Source: Microthyrium microscopicum
Lineage: Eukaryota > Ascomycota > Dothideomycetes > Microthyriales > Microthyriaceae
Length of the DNA: 64,000 nt
NCBI GenBank assembly: GCA_010405405.1
Contig: MU004231.1
Location: forward strand, 2,471,249-2,535,248
Direction of reading: 5' to 3'
Shown here: piece by piece, positions 9,291 through 21,767 of the stretch
Layout of the letters: each line of letters starts with the position of its first letter
Position numbering within the stretch: position 1 is the first letter of the stretch
Program-made: the position numbers and the translations under genes
The notes under the pieces: generated by a model
What the model saw: the letters and a program-made list of their open reading frames with translations, nothing else
What the model was told of the DNA's origin: nothing
Databases searched by the model: none

Positions 9291-12043
9291 GACGAGACAA
9301 AGATGAAGATAGAGATAAATGTCGAGTAGATATCAAAGTGTCAAGTTACATGTAGCTATTTCTGGGCGCGAAGCAACGCCACGGCCCGTAGCGACAGTTG
9401 CAGATGGAACGTGCACCGGCTCATATTTCGGCCCGATGTATCTATCTTCTGGTACAGTGCATCATGATGTACATGTAATGGTTTCTTTTCCATCTATCTG
9501 GAAAAAAATGTAGTACATCTCAACTAATAGGCCAGAAGTCTATCAATGTTATGAATTGAACCAGCGAACATTGGCTTGTTTTGGATTTTACATGTGAAAA
9601 ACCTGACGAGTTTCTACCGGTATTAGACTACCAGCCTTGCATGAATGGCGACTGTGGGATTTACCACTAAAATCGGATGTAAGCAATTCCGAAGTACAAA
9701 GTAATGAAAATGTTAGACTGGCATAAAACAGTCGTCAGCACAACAGCCGTGGCTTGAAAGGCTTTTGATAGTGCTTGATATAGATTTCAATTGGGAACAT
9801 ATACGGGGTATGGTTGCATTACCTATTCTATTCTCAATGTTACATATCTTCAATCGGTAATAGGCTAGTATCAAGAAATTCTTTGAGGCTTCTAGACTTT
9901 TATCTTGAGTAGAGCTTTGATGCGCGGCCAGGATAGAAATTGGCATGTGCAGAGTGCCTGCGCTCTGCAGAGGCTTGTGCCATGACAATGGCAATCTAGC
10001 TGAATTCCGATACTCTGAACTGCAATTGCGATAATAGTGTTTAAAGGTACAAACAAGTTTCACCAGCTCATTGAGCGAGACGTGCTTTGATCGCGATCCA
10101 CATTCTGATTTAATACGCTTGTGGTATGGAACTTGAAGGAAGAATTAAGAGTTCTGCAAGTGCCGTTGTTCAAGGAGGCTCTCGCAGGAAGTTAGAGGAT
10201 TCAATCTCGGACCCGGATGGATTCCTGATGGTCGGGGCCTAAGGGTTACTGGCTCGTAACTTCAATATCATGCCATGGCCCATATGTTATCCACTCAAAA
10301 TGGGTTGGCGACGCGATTGTTGATGATGACCGAAAATGGATCGAATCCTCTTGTCGTCTTGAGACGCAGAAACTTGCAACAATCGAATGCTATCTGTCTT
10401 CACGATGTCGTCGATCCCAAAGCCCATGAAGAAAAAGATGAATCGGGATAGAATGGGTGGACACTGGACTGTGGAATGTTGGTGCAAGAAGAAATCCAAA
10501 GCAGCGGGTTGCAGCGGAAAGATGTTATTGGCCGCCGACGCTAGACGGAGAATCTAGAACGTCCATGGACCCTTTTTTGCAGGGATTACAGATGCTTGTT
10601 TCAGTAAGTTCAAAGTTGATACGACCCTCAACTGCCTCCACCACTGACCAGAACCACCTCTCTTCCGCTGTCCTTTTCATTATCAATTTACCATACACCG
10701 TACCGGTGGGAACCAGCGCGGCTAGGAGCTGCCTAAGTTAGAGGCAGTTTCGCGAGTGGATCGCAATGTTCACAGGCCGTGTGTGCCAATATCAAAATGT
10801 CTTGATTGTTGTCTAGACTTTGCACTTTGGCTGTCTAAAGCTCTAAGCTTCCATCCTAAAAGTACGACTACCACCCATGTCGGATCACTTTGCGGTTCTT
10901 TTTATAAATTTGCGGCTGCATATGGTCTGCGCGGCCTCCAGTCTGTTCTGCCGTTTATCCTTTATCCTTACTCTACAAGTCTACTTCAGGCGCGCCTCGG
11001 GTTCAACGGGTTGGCGCACAAGAACTACAGACATACAGCAAAACTCGGCACGATTTGACAATGTGGAATTATCTCAACTATCCTGCAATTGCAAATGCCT
11101 AACTAGGTTGCCCAAAAACATCCCTCAACCAGGGACACTACATTCCAAGACTCTGTAGAGCTGGGGCACACCTGGCGATATCAGATCCTAGTCTATACTG
11201 GCCCAACGACTCTTACTCATTGTAACAAAGCCCAAGAAGAGGCACGGTCTAAGCTATCGGACGGGTCTGTTTGTTAGGCTTGGGGTTTTTAACCCCCGGC
11301 TCCAAAAACTTGAGCAGGGTCCAAAACTTTCTTTATCAAGCTAGGAAGTTGGAGCAAACAGGCTACTTTGTGCTTGTATTCAACTAACCCGCGTACCCAA
11401 TCCCAATACTTTGGCACACTCGAATTCAGCACTGAGGCCAAGTATTATTCAACTTGCTTCCAGTATCTTGTCCGCGCCTGCCGCCATCTACTGTAACCTA
11501 ATCCATATTGGTATACATTCTCCCTAGAACCTGCCTTGCATCTGCGCAGCTTCCATCGTGGTCCTTCTGCTTCCGGAGCACCAACATTTGAAGTCTCTTA
11601 GTCCTGCCTCTTCTCCTCTTTCCTTACCAACTACAATTCCCCTACCAGGCTACCAGGCTACCAGATAGCACCAAAACTCCCACAGCAGGTACAACCAACC
11701 GCACAACACTTGTCTCCCATCAACGGAAGCATTTAACACGGCTCGAATGTCAACTTTAATAACAGTTCCATGGATTGAATCTTTGTCAGCCACTGCATCT
11801 AACCAATAGCCCATTATTGCTTGACCATCAACTCCGGGACAGTTGCTGTTGACCTCTCTTCAACCTCGACTAGCTAACTAGCTCTACTTCTTGTTGTACT
11901 CTACTTACCATTGGTACGTTGTCTACGGATCCATTGGAGTACCTGTTGTTTGTGGGCGGTCGTTGCAGAAGTCAGCCGCATCCCAGAGTACGAGAGCGAC
12001 AAAGGCCTTTCGGGTTCTTCCATGTCCTCAAGCTTCTCAAAGC
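9291..12043. other. 2.75-kb gene-poor region with long pyrimidine-rich leader
   Basis: No open frame here shows conserved motifs or splice continuity. Small local structures are seen: a GGGGTTTTTAACCCC palindrome at about 11282-11296 and a direct repeat of CTACCAGG near 11641-11663. The last 500 bp before the gene at 12044 is C/T-rich with many short upstream ATGs, suggesting a long 5' leader. No transposon remains recognised. Confidence 0.5.
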
Positions 12044-14025
12044 ATGGACGTACCCACACCTTTCAACGACGAGTTGACCTATGAGTTCGAGCCCAGCTCT
12101 CTTCAAGCTACTCCGTTTGATGCCTTTTCAACTTCAAGCTACGGTAAGTTCTCCTCTGGCCTACATGTACATCAACCTCATCTCACGCCACGTGTGTTTG
12201 TTGTAGATCCTGTACCATCTTCAGTATTGAGCTCACTACCCCACCCGCAACCACGGCCATCGCAGGTGTCAGTTGCGACCACACCAATTGCTGAAAAGTC
12301 CCTGTTCAATCTTTGTGCCACAATCACTGCTGCACTTCCGCCAGCTGTCCCAGAGCAGCGCCCATCGCTGGCGAAAGACGCAGCGAAACATCTTCGGCTT
12401 CCATCATTCGCAATATTAGGCATCGCTGTTCCACATTCCGATCTACTGACGCCGGGGCACGAGTTTGATATCATGAACGAGAACAGGCGAGACCTGGAAA
12501 ATATTAATAGTGATAGTCAAGTCACTTGCGGCGATCAAACACCAGATGGTAGACTCACAGAGCCGTTTCCTTCCGTCGAACCCATATATCCCGATGGTCA
12601 ACCTAATCTTCAACCACATATTTTCGCTGCAACACCCCCTAGAGAACATGTCTGGCCAACTGACAATACCGTCATGTCAGAGACAGGAGAAGCTGATGTT
12701 GGTGGACTGGAGGTTGCTACTAAAGAGCAAGGGGCTGGTGTGCAAGGCGATTACCAATCCGGAGACGTTTCCAATCCATCCGTAGCAGCAATTCGTCAAT
12801 CTTTCAGAGCGTTGTGGATTGCAGAAGTCGTTCCCCAGATAGGTGAATAGTCGAAATGATATCGGAGCTCGAAGACAAATGCTAACAAATGGCAGTCACT
12901 ACAATACGGCCTCGACTCGACGATTCGGCGCATTCCTCGCTTCGAATATTAACACATGCTTTACCAGCCCCGTCCAATGAAGGATTCGCCTTTCCAACCA
13001 TTATCTCAGAGGTCCAATCTCCTCTTTCTCCAGAACGAACCACCTGGATTTCGCACTGGCATGCTGTTTCTGGTCGGTTCAACCTTTCCCAACTCCCTAC
13101 CACACCACCTACAACGCCAGCACCACCCCACGAAGGCGAAGATTATTTTACCACAAAAGTCTTTGACTCTGCTGTTGCCGTTCCGGATTATCAGAGTATG
13201 GAAACTGGACGTCCAAAGCTACCAGGTTCAGTACCATCTATAACTACACCTCGACCAGCAGTCCAGCCATCCACTGTCCATATCTCTATCACAGAACGAT
13301 ACATTCCACCAGCATCAGCAACTGAATTCATAAACCTCTTCGACCCAGCGAGCGGGAGATCTTTACTGTCCGATCGACTAGTGGAGCTCTCAGACCGTTC
13401 TGGAATGCTCACATTCGTCTATCCAACAAGAGAGGGCGGCCGTACCTTTCTCAGGCACTACCTCGGAAAATGCCTTGATCCACTGCTTCGCAAGATGATG
13501 ATAGTTAGACAGCTTGACGCAGACGTGTGTCAAAGAATCGGCGACATGCGAGCCGTGGCCTCCATGCCAACATACGACGAACTAAAAGCTCGTATGCAGG
13601 CCTATTGCAATCAGATCACCACATCCACCGGCCAAAACACTACCATTGGCAACAAATTTAAGGGCAAGACCGGCGGTAGAGTCCAGTACTCCCTTGTGTA
13701 TTCGACGCGCAACAACGTAGTCCTCGCACCAGAAGTCTGGAGCGACTGGTGGTGTCGACAAGAAAAGCCGCGGATTAGGGATACTTTTGATACATGGATC
13801 CGCAATCATCCGAATCGAGATAGAGCAGCCAGCGCAGCAAGCGCCAATAAACCAGTAAACTATCGAACGAGGCTACGCGATGATCCGTCTGAAGGCGGGT
13901 CTATGAGCTATATCCTAGAGGTGTTGGAAGGCGTCAAAAGATCGGCTCCGGAAAAAGCGCGGGAGCTGGAGCCAGTGGGCATAGAGATTGGTGTTTTTGT
14001 GATCAAGAAACAGGGTGTGCAGTGA
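12044..14025 (+). CDS. Conserved ascomycete protein of unknown function (621 aa)
   Basis: Three exons, 12044-12143, 12207-12842 and 12896-14025; introns are 63 and 53 bp, the second with a GCTAAC branch site. Junctions restore SSSY-DPVPSS and VPQI-VTTIRPR. The N-terminal half is Pro/Ser/Thr-rich and disordered. The C-terminal half looks globular, with ITERYIPPASATEFINLF, GMLTFVYPTREGGRTF, a Trp-rich WSDWWCRQEKPRIRDTFDTWI segment and a final IEIGVFVIKKQ strand. I recognise no catalytic motif or named domain. It resembles lineage-restricted proteins of Pezizomycotina. A long leader with short upstream ORFs could imply translational control. The ATG at 12044 is the first in frame; the open frame extends further upstream without ATG. 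Confidence 0.7.
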
Positions 14026-16240
14026 TGACAAAACTCGCAGTGCCGTAATGGAACGAACGGCGGCATTTGATGGAGAAGAGAGATGAAGCATTTTTCTGCA
14101 TTCGAAGCATTTGAGCGATATACGTAGTATACGATAAGGATACCCAACCAGCAATGAATTCCTGCTATATCATTTGTTAGCTTGAAAGTAGTAAAGTATG
14201 CTTGCCTTGGCTCCGCGATTTCCTGTCACATCGGGATTTTCATATTGAGACGAGGATCCTTGCAGTCGCATTGCCCAAGGTTGAGTCGATATAACTCTGA
14301 TAAAAACAATGAGTTCAGTGTCACCTCGTGGCAAGTCTTAGCAACTAATCAGCATAAGTCATCTTGTTCAAATGCTAGTCAGACCTGGACGAGACTCGAG
14401 GGTCGTAGGCCATCACGAAACGATAGCATCGTGCCTCCTGTACAAGCCAAATGTATCCTAACAACGCGGAGTCTTTTCCGAGCGTATTAACAAGATCCAT
14501 CGAGATGATGGACGTTAGATTTCGTAGAAAAGTGGCAGCAGAAGTTCGATTCGGCCATTCCGATTCGCATGACGCACTATACTTTTGATCCTCATCGATC
14601 ATTGGCTGAAAGCAACTACATATGGTAGTTCTTTTCGCGGCAGCGCATTATTTCAATTGTTACTTTGATACTTCATGGCTCTGATAGGTAGGCTTTCATA
14701 AAGATCAAAAGTTATTCGATCAAATTACAATGTTCGTTTATATGATTGTGTACGTCCGGTATTGGTTCTAGAGCTCTCTGATGAATCATTGGTCCAGACT
14801 CCAATTCTTACGACACCAACTAAGAAGTCACGATCGTATTTAGATCTATGATCTACGAATTACCGACTTGACCACAGAAGGGGACGTACAGAGTAAAGAG
14901 AAAGCGCTAGTCAACCCGAATCATTTTCTCATGGGACGTTACTGGTGCTTGTCAAAGACGAATGCTAGGTACCTTTCTCCAGACAAGTTAACATCATGTG
15001 TCGAGATAGTGGAAGGTTACGACATTATCTGGCAATTGAGCAAGCTTGAGTACCTAGGTACATGTCTAAGCACCCACGTGGCACCTTCTCGTCATGGCTT
15101 ATCTGCTTCACGCATCGACTTGGTGGACTTTCCTTTTCTTGTAGATAACTTGCCCCTGATAGGCTGTTACACCACGCGGCTCCTTTAGTAAGAATCAATG
15201 GGATTGTTTAAGAATTCCATCTTCGATACTGGATTCAGCACTATCACTTACAAAAAAAAATCACACCCGAATTCTTTTCAACCAGACCTTCAATACTGGT
15301 CAAGATAAGGTAATACTGCTAAGCTTTGGGGTCAGCGAGCGTGTTTTTCACTAAACTCCACGTTTCCATGCCTTTCAAAACCGCTCCCGTGCCGGATACG
15401 GGACAGCTAATTTCGTTTGGGGAATACCGTGAAGAAGCTGCAAACTAGAATGATGTTACCAAAATGATTGGACAATGTATCATAAGAATCCAACCACATG
15501 CCTGTCAATTCACCAATCGATTCAGCCAAAATCGCTCAGAGTCAATAAAAAACTTAGCCAAACCGTTATTCTAGCCATTGAACTGTTTTCATTGCCTTTG
15601 CCTTGCTGGTCTTGGGGAAGGAGAGAGGCGTCAAAAATGCAGGTTCAAAAGTTCATGCTTAAGAAGCCATGAAGTGGTTTTCCTCTGGGCCAACTCTCAG
15701 GATGTTGAGGCTGTAGCCCTTCAAGATACTTCGGCTTGGGATCTAGTCAAGGCTTATGAGCTTAATATGATCATGATATACCTAGACTTTGAATAATTTG
15801 TTTAAAGGAACAAAGAAGGGAACAATAGATGATATAGAATCCAGAGAAACGCCACATAACCTCGCTAAGAACTCCCAATAGCTGGTAGACATGTTGTTGG
15901 TCCGTTGGATTTCCTACGGTAGGGCTGAAGAGTTCAGCTTGGCTTTTGAGGGTGCTCTTCGACGGCAGGAAATACCTCACGATGCAAGTACTTTTTCTTG
16001 TTCACCAATACGTGTCGAGCGGCTTCCAAGAGGAATCATTGTTCGTTAGCTTTGATGCACAAGTCGTCCACTTTGACAGCTTGTGGCGAATTCTAGTTCT
16101 GTCAATTGATCTATGCATTCAATTCAGCCATGGCCCAAACGGCGTGTGAAGACGATTACGATGAGCGCTGCTATAAATGACTGCGTATCCTGAGACAGGT
16201 ACTATCATACATTTCCACCGTCCAAAGGCTCGTATATATT
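14026..16240. other. 2.2-kb AT-rich gene-free region
   Basis: No supported gene. Short frames on both strands lack motifs. A TATAAA box at 16172-16177 serves the secreted-protein gene downstream. I see no terminal repeats marking a transposon. Confidence 0.5.
16172..16177 (+). promoter_or_regulatory. TATA box of secreted PAN-like gene
   Basis: TATAAA lies 69 bp upstream of the ATG at 16241, a suitable distance for a TATA-driven fungal promoter with a short 5' UTR. Confidence 0.5.
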
Positions 16241-17974
16241 ATGTTGTTCTTCAAAGCAGCGCCGGTGTTCACCGTTGTAGCTCTGCACGGTGGTCTCTCA
16301 TATGCTACTCCTGTATGCGGAGGGCTTCCATCGTCCCTGGTTAGCACTTTGAAAGACAAGGCTGTTGCCAGTGTCTTCTGCTCAGCCTTTCTACGTATGT
16401 TCAATTCCTGGCCATAGGGAACATCTTGTATTGCTGACAATCGTCTAGGTGCAGAAGCAAGCTCAACTACAACTGTTACTGTCCCTTCAATAATCAAAAC
16501 AGTTACTCCATCGGCTCCTACGATAACATTGACAACAACACAAGTGAGACCCTCTACGGTCACTTCAGTTATACCAGCTGTGACCATTTCAACCGTGACT
16601 AGCACAGTCAGCGTGGTATCTACAAGTGTTGAGGCTTCACACGTCGCAACGCAGACAACTGTTACTGCATCAGCCGTTACTACCTCTAGCAGTGTATCAA
16701 CTGTTAGCTCGCTGTCTATCATTGTCACTGCTACTACAACTACAGTATCAGTAACGAGCACCTCTCAGATCCCAGATGTATTTACTACAATAACAACCCC
16801 TACAACGGTTATTTCTACAGCATTCACCACCCCAATAATCACGTCCACTTTCACTACTACCAACACGTTCTCTGGGTATGTATCCTCTCCAACAGTCTAT
16901 ACCATTTTTAACGAGTTTCCCTTAGCTCTACTACGGTCACAACCACTCTGACTTCCACATCGCTCGTGGTTCCGCCGCCCAGCCATTCAAAGAGAGATCT
17001 TGCAAACCAGAGGATCACAAAGAGACAGGTTTCACTACCACCTGGTCTTGGTAAATGGCTTACACAAGATATTGTAACGGCGTGCGGTCAGTCCTGGATC
17101 TTTTGACATGAATGATCTCTTGGAACCTAACCTCATCTTAGAATGCATACTGCCAACATTCCAGATCAAGGTCATGACCAAAACAGTCTCAGTCGGAGCT
17201 TCTACTGTTAGCGCTCCTGTCAAAAGTACCGTCACCGTGACGCGAAGTACAATAGCATACTCCCAAGTCCCGGTTCTCAGTACGGCTGTTTCTACAAGTA
17301 TAACGATGGTTACCACAACCGCTGTTGGCAGCGCGGTCTCTATTTCATTTGCTACAGATGTTTCAACCGTCACTGTCTCTCAGATATCAACTGTGACAGA
17401 CGTTAGTACCACGACGCTCATCAATTTTTCCACTTCCACAACAACACAGACGAACACCGATGTCTTTTCTGCTTATACGGTCCTTTCAACTTCGATAATC
17501 TACGAGGCTTCCACAGTCTCTACGTCAACAACCCTGTCAGCCTCTGCAGTTGTGATTCCTACCACCACAACCATTGCTACCACTACAATTAAAACCTCAA
17601 CTTCGACCACGACGGTCACAGTCCTCAGAACACCTTGTTCGGATGCAAACTACCATAACTACGATGGCGTAACCGTTGGCTCGAATAGCTATAGCTATAA
17701 CGACCAAAGTGGCTATACAACAAAGGATGACTGCTGCAGATCTTGCTACGCCCTAGGAAACTGCGCTGCTTTCTTCTACTACGGAGCCGCCACTGGTGGG
17801 TTTTGTCGCCGTATCGTCGCTACCAGCGCTGGTTCGGCAGCGAATTCTGCCCAGGCCCCTTTTTGCCCAATGGGCCTTTATCCCATTACCGGCTTCGACC
17901 CAGGTGCTGGTACAAATAGCAATTCGAACCCGGGTCAAGAATTAGGAGCTTGTGCGATACAGAATTTTTCTTGA
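16241..17974 (+). CDS. Secreted Ser/Thr-rich protein with C-terminal PAN/apple-like domain
   Basis: Four exons, 16241-16394, 16449-16875, 16926-17086 and 17142-17974 (introns 54, 50 and 55 bp), give 524 residues. The N-terminus is a signal peptide (about 1-22) followed by a short Cys-containing segment (CGGLPSSLVSTL, VFCSAF). Two long Ser/Thr/Val repeats (TVTSTVSVVSTS-like) flank a central non-repetitive block that contains dibasic KR sites (HSKRDL, ITKRQV), likely Kex2 cleavage points, and WLTQDIVTACECIL. The C-terminal 115 residues hold a PAN/apple-like Cys pattern (DDCCRSCYALGNCAAFFYY, GGFCRRIV). Heavy O-glycosylation and cell-wall or extracellular location are expected. PAN domains bind carbohydrate or protein. 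Similar architectures occur in fungal adhesin- and effector-like proteins; a precise role cannot be given. Confidence 0.78.
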
Positions 17975-19717
17975 AAATCTTGCGAGTTATAGTTTCACCA
18001 CAGAGTTTTGTAAGTACATGGCATGACTATTACTCTATGATTGGAGATTGAAGCATGCACATGCTTTGCTCGGAATTTCCATTTGGCTTACGCATACTTG
18101 GTTTTTGGAAAGCGAATAAAGCATCTTTCTGGGATTTTCCTTTTCTCACTGTGCCATAGGCACGGCAAAGAATATGAAGGGAAGCATATACAAACAGAGC
18201 AAGACTTGAGAGAGGCCGAATTGGTGGTAGTTTCCGCGGCCCGCGGGCTTGGAGGTGAGATACGCTATGGTTGCCTAGGAGTAGGGACATGAATGAGATA
18301 TATGTTCCAACTTCTTAGTAGAGTGACGGTACCTGGACACCCATTTTCTTCTGGTTTAGGAAACAAGTTCGTGTGATTCGATCATTTAATTATTCTATAC
18401 AATTGCCTGAATCTACCTAGTGTTGTCCTCAAGCTCTACATAGCCTCAGCCGCTTCAATACCTAGAGTAGAAAACAGCATCAAACCCAAGTGCGGCAAAA
18501 TCAGCAGCTAGATTCTCTAGAGCTGTATAACTTACTATGCTTGTACTTGGTAGGTTTATGGCGCAATCTTGCTAGCACCTTGCATCGGTTCGTGAAAAGT
18601 ACTGAATACCTTCCTCCACCACTGCCGATATTAATTGCCATCGCCATGACTTACTGCATATGGTCATGGCATGCTGCAATACTTGGTACTGGTCTATTAA
18701 TGTACAAGTCAAAAGCAAGCTTTGATGCCGACAGAATCTTCCAACAGCATTCCATAGTGGTTTTATTACCATTGAATCAGGCCTATAGCTCAGGGGTACC
18801 CTTAAGATTCAACGAACTCTATAGGCCAATTTTTGTCAAATTAAGAATGAGGCATTGACTCGTTCTCAAAGCAGTAATCTGACTACATTTCACGGATCTT
18901 CCCGTGTGCTATCTCGATTGCATATAGCGACGATCGGTTTGGTCAGGGCTCGTTCTTCTATAATAGGTAACTTATGGTTGTCTGCACGCGCATTGACGCG
19001 ATCGGAGAGCATGATTCGTGGCAATACTACATATTGATCCTGTTTGAAAAATATTTGAGAGTTGGCCTTTCTGAAGAGTCAATTGAACAGGCAAACTCTA
19101 TCTGCTTACCGAGCCTTGGAAGCCATGCGGTGCTGGGTTACAGCTCAAGAATATGTGATGAAACGATTGGTGACGACTCACTTGAAGAGACTGATGATAG
19201 CTCGCTTGCGTAATAGCTCGCTTACGCATCACATTATTATAAGTATAGTGAAAATTCATTGCTATGTTTTAGAAGAAAGTATGAGACGCCTATAGAAGTT
19301 ATCGCGGAAGAATTGGTACGTTCAAGCTACTCTACTCCACGGAACAAGGATCCATATTTGCACACATTAGATGTAAGAATATCAAAAGACATGCATATAC
19401 CTAATCAATACAACTTTCGTTGATTCGTTCTATTTTTCTCATTGGCTAGTGCTTCCCCTTTTAGTCCAGTTCTAACATTAGACAGGACTTACCGATTGAA
19501 GCAATTGCTTCGAATTCAGTCGATGCTTGGATAAACCTTTGAGCTGTACACGATATACCCAGATTAAAAAGAAGAGAGACGCGAATGAACTCAGAGATGT
19601 GGTAATTGGAAAAGCCTAATTGACCTATATAAAACGTCAAAAAAATAGACATATAAGACTGTAAAATATCCACTGAGTACGCTAAATTTTTGCTTCACCC
19701 CAAATCACATCCTCAAC
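17975..19717. other. 1.7-kb AT-rich intergenic region
   Basis: No gene supported. Short open frames lack motifs. A TATA box at 19626-19634 belongs to the next gene. No clear terminal repeats. Confidence 0.5.
19626..19634 (+). promoter_or_regulatory. TATA box of HsbA-like gene
   Basis: TATATAAAA lies 92 bp before the ATG at 19718. Confidence 0.5.
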
Positions 19718-20269
19718 ATGCAGCTCAAATTTCTTTCGTTATCTCTTTTGGTCTCGGGGTCGCTCGCCGCACCTATCGAAAACAGCCTACTGGCCACCCA
19801 AGACACCTCTCTCATCAAAAGAGCTTACACAGACCTCGGCACAGCCTACAAAGTCCTCCAAAGCGCATTCTCTGAACTCAATTACAGCAATGGACGCCCG
19901 GTATCCGCCTCCCGAGTTCCCCCATCCCACCAGCAGATCATAGATCTCTTCCGACAGACCGGCCAGGTTCTCTTCAGACAGCCTCAACTCGGGTTGGTAG
20001 AGGCCGCAGGACTCGTAGGCCCTGCCACCGAACTCGCCAGAAATATAGAAGCCGCTCTTACCGTTGTGGTCATGGCGAAGCCCATCGTCGCTCGTACGAA
20101 TGAACGAGATGCGGTTAGCCAAATGCTGAGCGTTCAATTCACTGAGAATGCCGCTTGGGTCAATGGAATACTTGCCTTGTTCCCAAGAAGCGAGAAGGCC
20201 GCTGCATCGCGGGTGTCAGACGAAGTTAACGCGGCATATAAGAAGGCAATGACGGCTTATGCAAGGTGA
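19718..20269 (+). CDS. Small secreted alpha-helical protein, HsbA-like
   Basis: A single exon of 183 residues. The signal peptide is clear (MQLKFLSLSLLVSGSLA, cleavage after LAA), followed by a KR site (SLIKRAY) that could be a Kex2 processing point. The mature part is predicted all-helical with no cysteines: AYTDLGTAYKVLQSAFSEL, then a HQQIIDLFRQTG helix, and a last helix ending in AYKKAMTAYAR. Size, signal peptide, helix content and lack of Cys fit hydrophobic-surface-binding (HsbA)/galactomannoprotein-type secreted fungal proteins, which attach to hydrophobic surfaces and recruit enzymes. The family assignment is tentative; secretion is firm. Confidence 0.7.
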   Translation: MQLKFLSLSLLVSGSLAAPIENSLLATQDTSLIKRAYTDLGTAYKVLQSAFSELNYSNGRPVSASRVPPSHQQIIDLFRQTGQVLFRQPQLGLVEAAGLVGPATELARNIEAALTVVVMAKPIVARTNERDAVSQMLSVQFTENAAWVNGILALFPRSEKAAASRVSDEVNAAYKKAMTAYAR

Positions 20270-21116
20270 TTGTGGTACCTGGCTCAGTGGACTGCTGTGT
20301 TACTACCTCTACATGTATATATCCTGCGAGTTCTGTAGTTGTCTTGTTCACTAGACATGATGACACCTTTAATTAATGCTTATCGCATGATAATCCTGCC
20401 TTATATTTGTGTCGCCTCAAATAATGAAAGACCTCAGTTACAAGAGAAGCAAGTTCGGTATTTCCAAACCGTCCAAATGGCCTGCTCTTTGGTTGTTCCT
20501 TTTTCTGCTAGTGTTTTCCTTCAACTATCCCGATGCATCAATTACGAAGCATGTCATCATCTCGCATTTAGCCAGTGTGCATCTTGTCAGTCACCACTAT
20601 AACCTTGACCGGTGTTGGATATAGTACTGGTTCGAGAGCCGGTGTGATGGTGATCTTGATTGGTGAGATGATTCGAGGTGTCTGATATTTGGCTGAGAGG
20701 CAAACCCCGATTATTATGAAAATGCGGAAGTTTAGAAGATCTGATAGAGGTTCTTATCAGGACAATTGTACGGATATTTCTGTGGTTGATAATACGGATC
20801 TGAAAACCTAGCGAGGATCCCATACTAAACAGCACGTTGTGGCCAAATATAGATAGATTTTCGTAAGGGCTACAGAGCTCCTCGAGGATTTGACGAATCT
20901 GATAATAAGCATAGCCTGAACAATACAGCCTCTGGAGGAATAAAGAGGCAGAATTTGAATGTTCAAGGCGACAATGGTTCATATAAGAGGAGTGCTATGA
21001 TTCATGAAAGAACACTGCACATCAATCAGATATTTAATCCAGTTATATCAACCATTGTGACATTTATCTGATAGCTTACCACCATAGCTACTTACCAACC
21101 TCAATCAAAAACGAAA
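20270..21116. other. Intergenic region between two secreted-protein genes
   Basis: No gene supported. A 131-residue open frame on the minus strand (20587-20982) has no signal peptide or motif. A TATTTAA element at 21031-21037 lies 80-86 bp before the next ATG. Confidence 0.45.
21031..21037 (+). promoter_or_regulatory. TATA-like box of secreted protein gene
   Basis: TATTTAA lies 86 bp upstream of the ATG at 21117, mirroring the TATA spacing of the two previous secreted-protein genes. Confidence 0.4.
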
Positions 21117-21767
21117 ATGACATTCCCCAAGACCTCAATATGCCTCCTCGTTCTAAGCGCAACCACATTTGCCTCACCACTTTCAACCAACACACATTCA
21201 CCCCTATGCCAACAACCACAAAACCTATGGTCCTCACCCTCAATGACCGAACTTACACCTGGCATCATAAACATCGATGGCGCAACAACCACTTTCAAGC
21301 TCGCAACTGTCACTAACGGTGACATGACTATGGTACCCACAATCACGCAAGGACCAAGCTCGTATGTAAGCGTAGGAGAAATGAAGACGTCCTCGGAATG
21401 CGTTGGCTCAATGACTGTTGTTTTGGCACGAGACTGTTCGTTGACGTATATCTCGTCTCAGCCGAATCTAGTGGGCTGCTCTGCATCAATTGGCTTTGTT
21501 GGCAAAGGTGTGACCCCCTTCGCTTTCAAGCATGCTGTCGGAGCAGATTTGTGGTTCATAGTGGCTTGGCAACAAGGACGTTCGATTTGGTGGCGAGGAC
21601 GGCGGTGCCGAAGAGAGAAACGTCCAGTGCGGTTTCATTTCGTGGTTCGTTGCGATCGATGGGTAGTTTCATGGTTATGGATTGGTTGTGGCGTGTATGA
21701 TGACCTTGATGCTATAAGAGATGTTAAAACGCGATCATATGTAGATATACCCCATCGTTTGAGATAA
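21117..21767 (+). CDS. Small secreted protein; C-terminal reading frame uncertain
   Basis: The 216-residue open frame begins with a clear signal peptide (MTFPKTSICLLVLSATTFA) and continues with a plausible secreted domain to about residue 137 (LTPGIINIDGATTTFKLATV, SECVGSMTVVLARDCSLTY, NLVGCSASIGF). Beyond about 21510 this frame becomes Trp/Arg-rich and unlike a secreted protein. A second frame on the same strand, open to 21700, gives a more natural tail (TAVPKRETSSAVSF, then a hydrophobic end FMVMDWLW) that would suit a GPI-type or Ser-rich C-terminus. No intron of ordinary size links the two with good sites, so either a frameshift has occurred in this host gene or a splice event is missed. 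No named domain. Confidence 0.55.
   Translation: MTFPKTSICLLVLSATTFASPLSTNTHSPLCQQPQNLWSSPSMTELTPGIINIDGATTTFKLATVTNGDMTMVPTITQGPSSYVSVGEMKTSSECVGSMTVVLARDCSLTYISSQPNLVGCSASIGFVGKGVTPFAFKHAVGADLWFIVAWQQGRSIWWRGRRCRREKRPVRFHFVVRCDRWVVSWLWIGCGVYDDLDAIRDVKTRSYVDIPHRLR

Noticed and set aside
9713-11158. Several 70-116 residue frames in the 9.3-12 kb gap
   Set aside because: Overlapping on both strands, no conserved motifs, no splice continuity.
16171-16761. 196-residue Val/Thr-rich minus-strand open frame
   Set aside because: It is an antisense shadow of the Ser/Thr/Val repeat of the secreted protein, which has a signal peptide and consistent introns on the plus strand.
20587-20982. 131-residue minus-strand open frame between secreted-protein genes
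   Set aside because: No signal peptide, motif or splice support; His/Ser/Thr-rich composition looks random.
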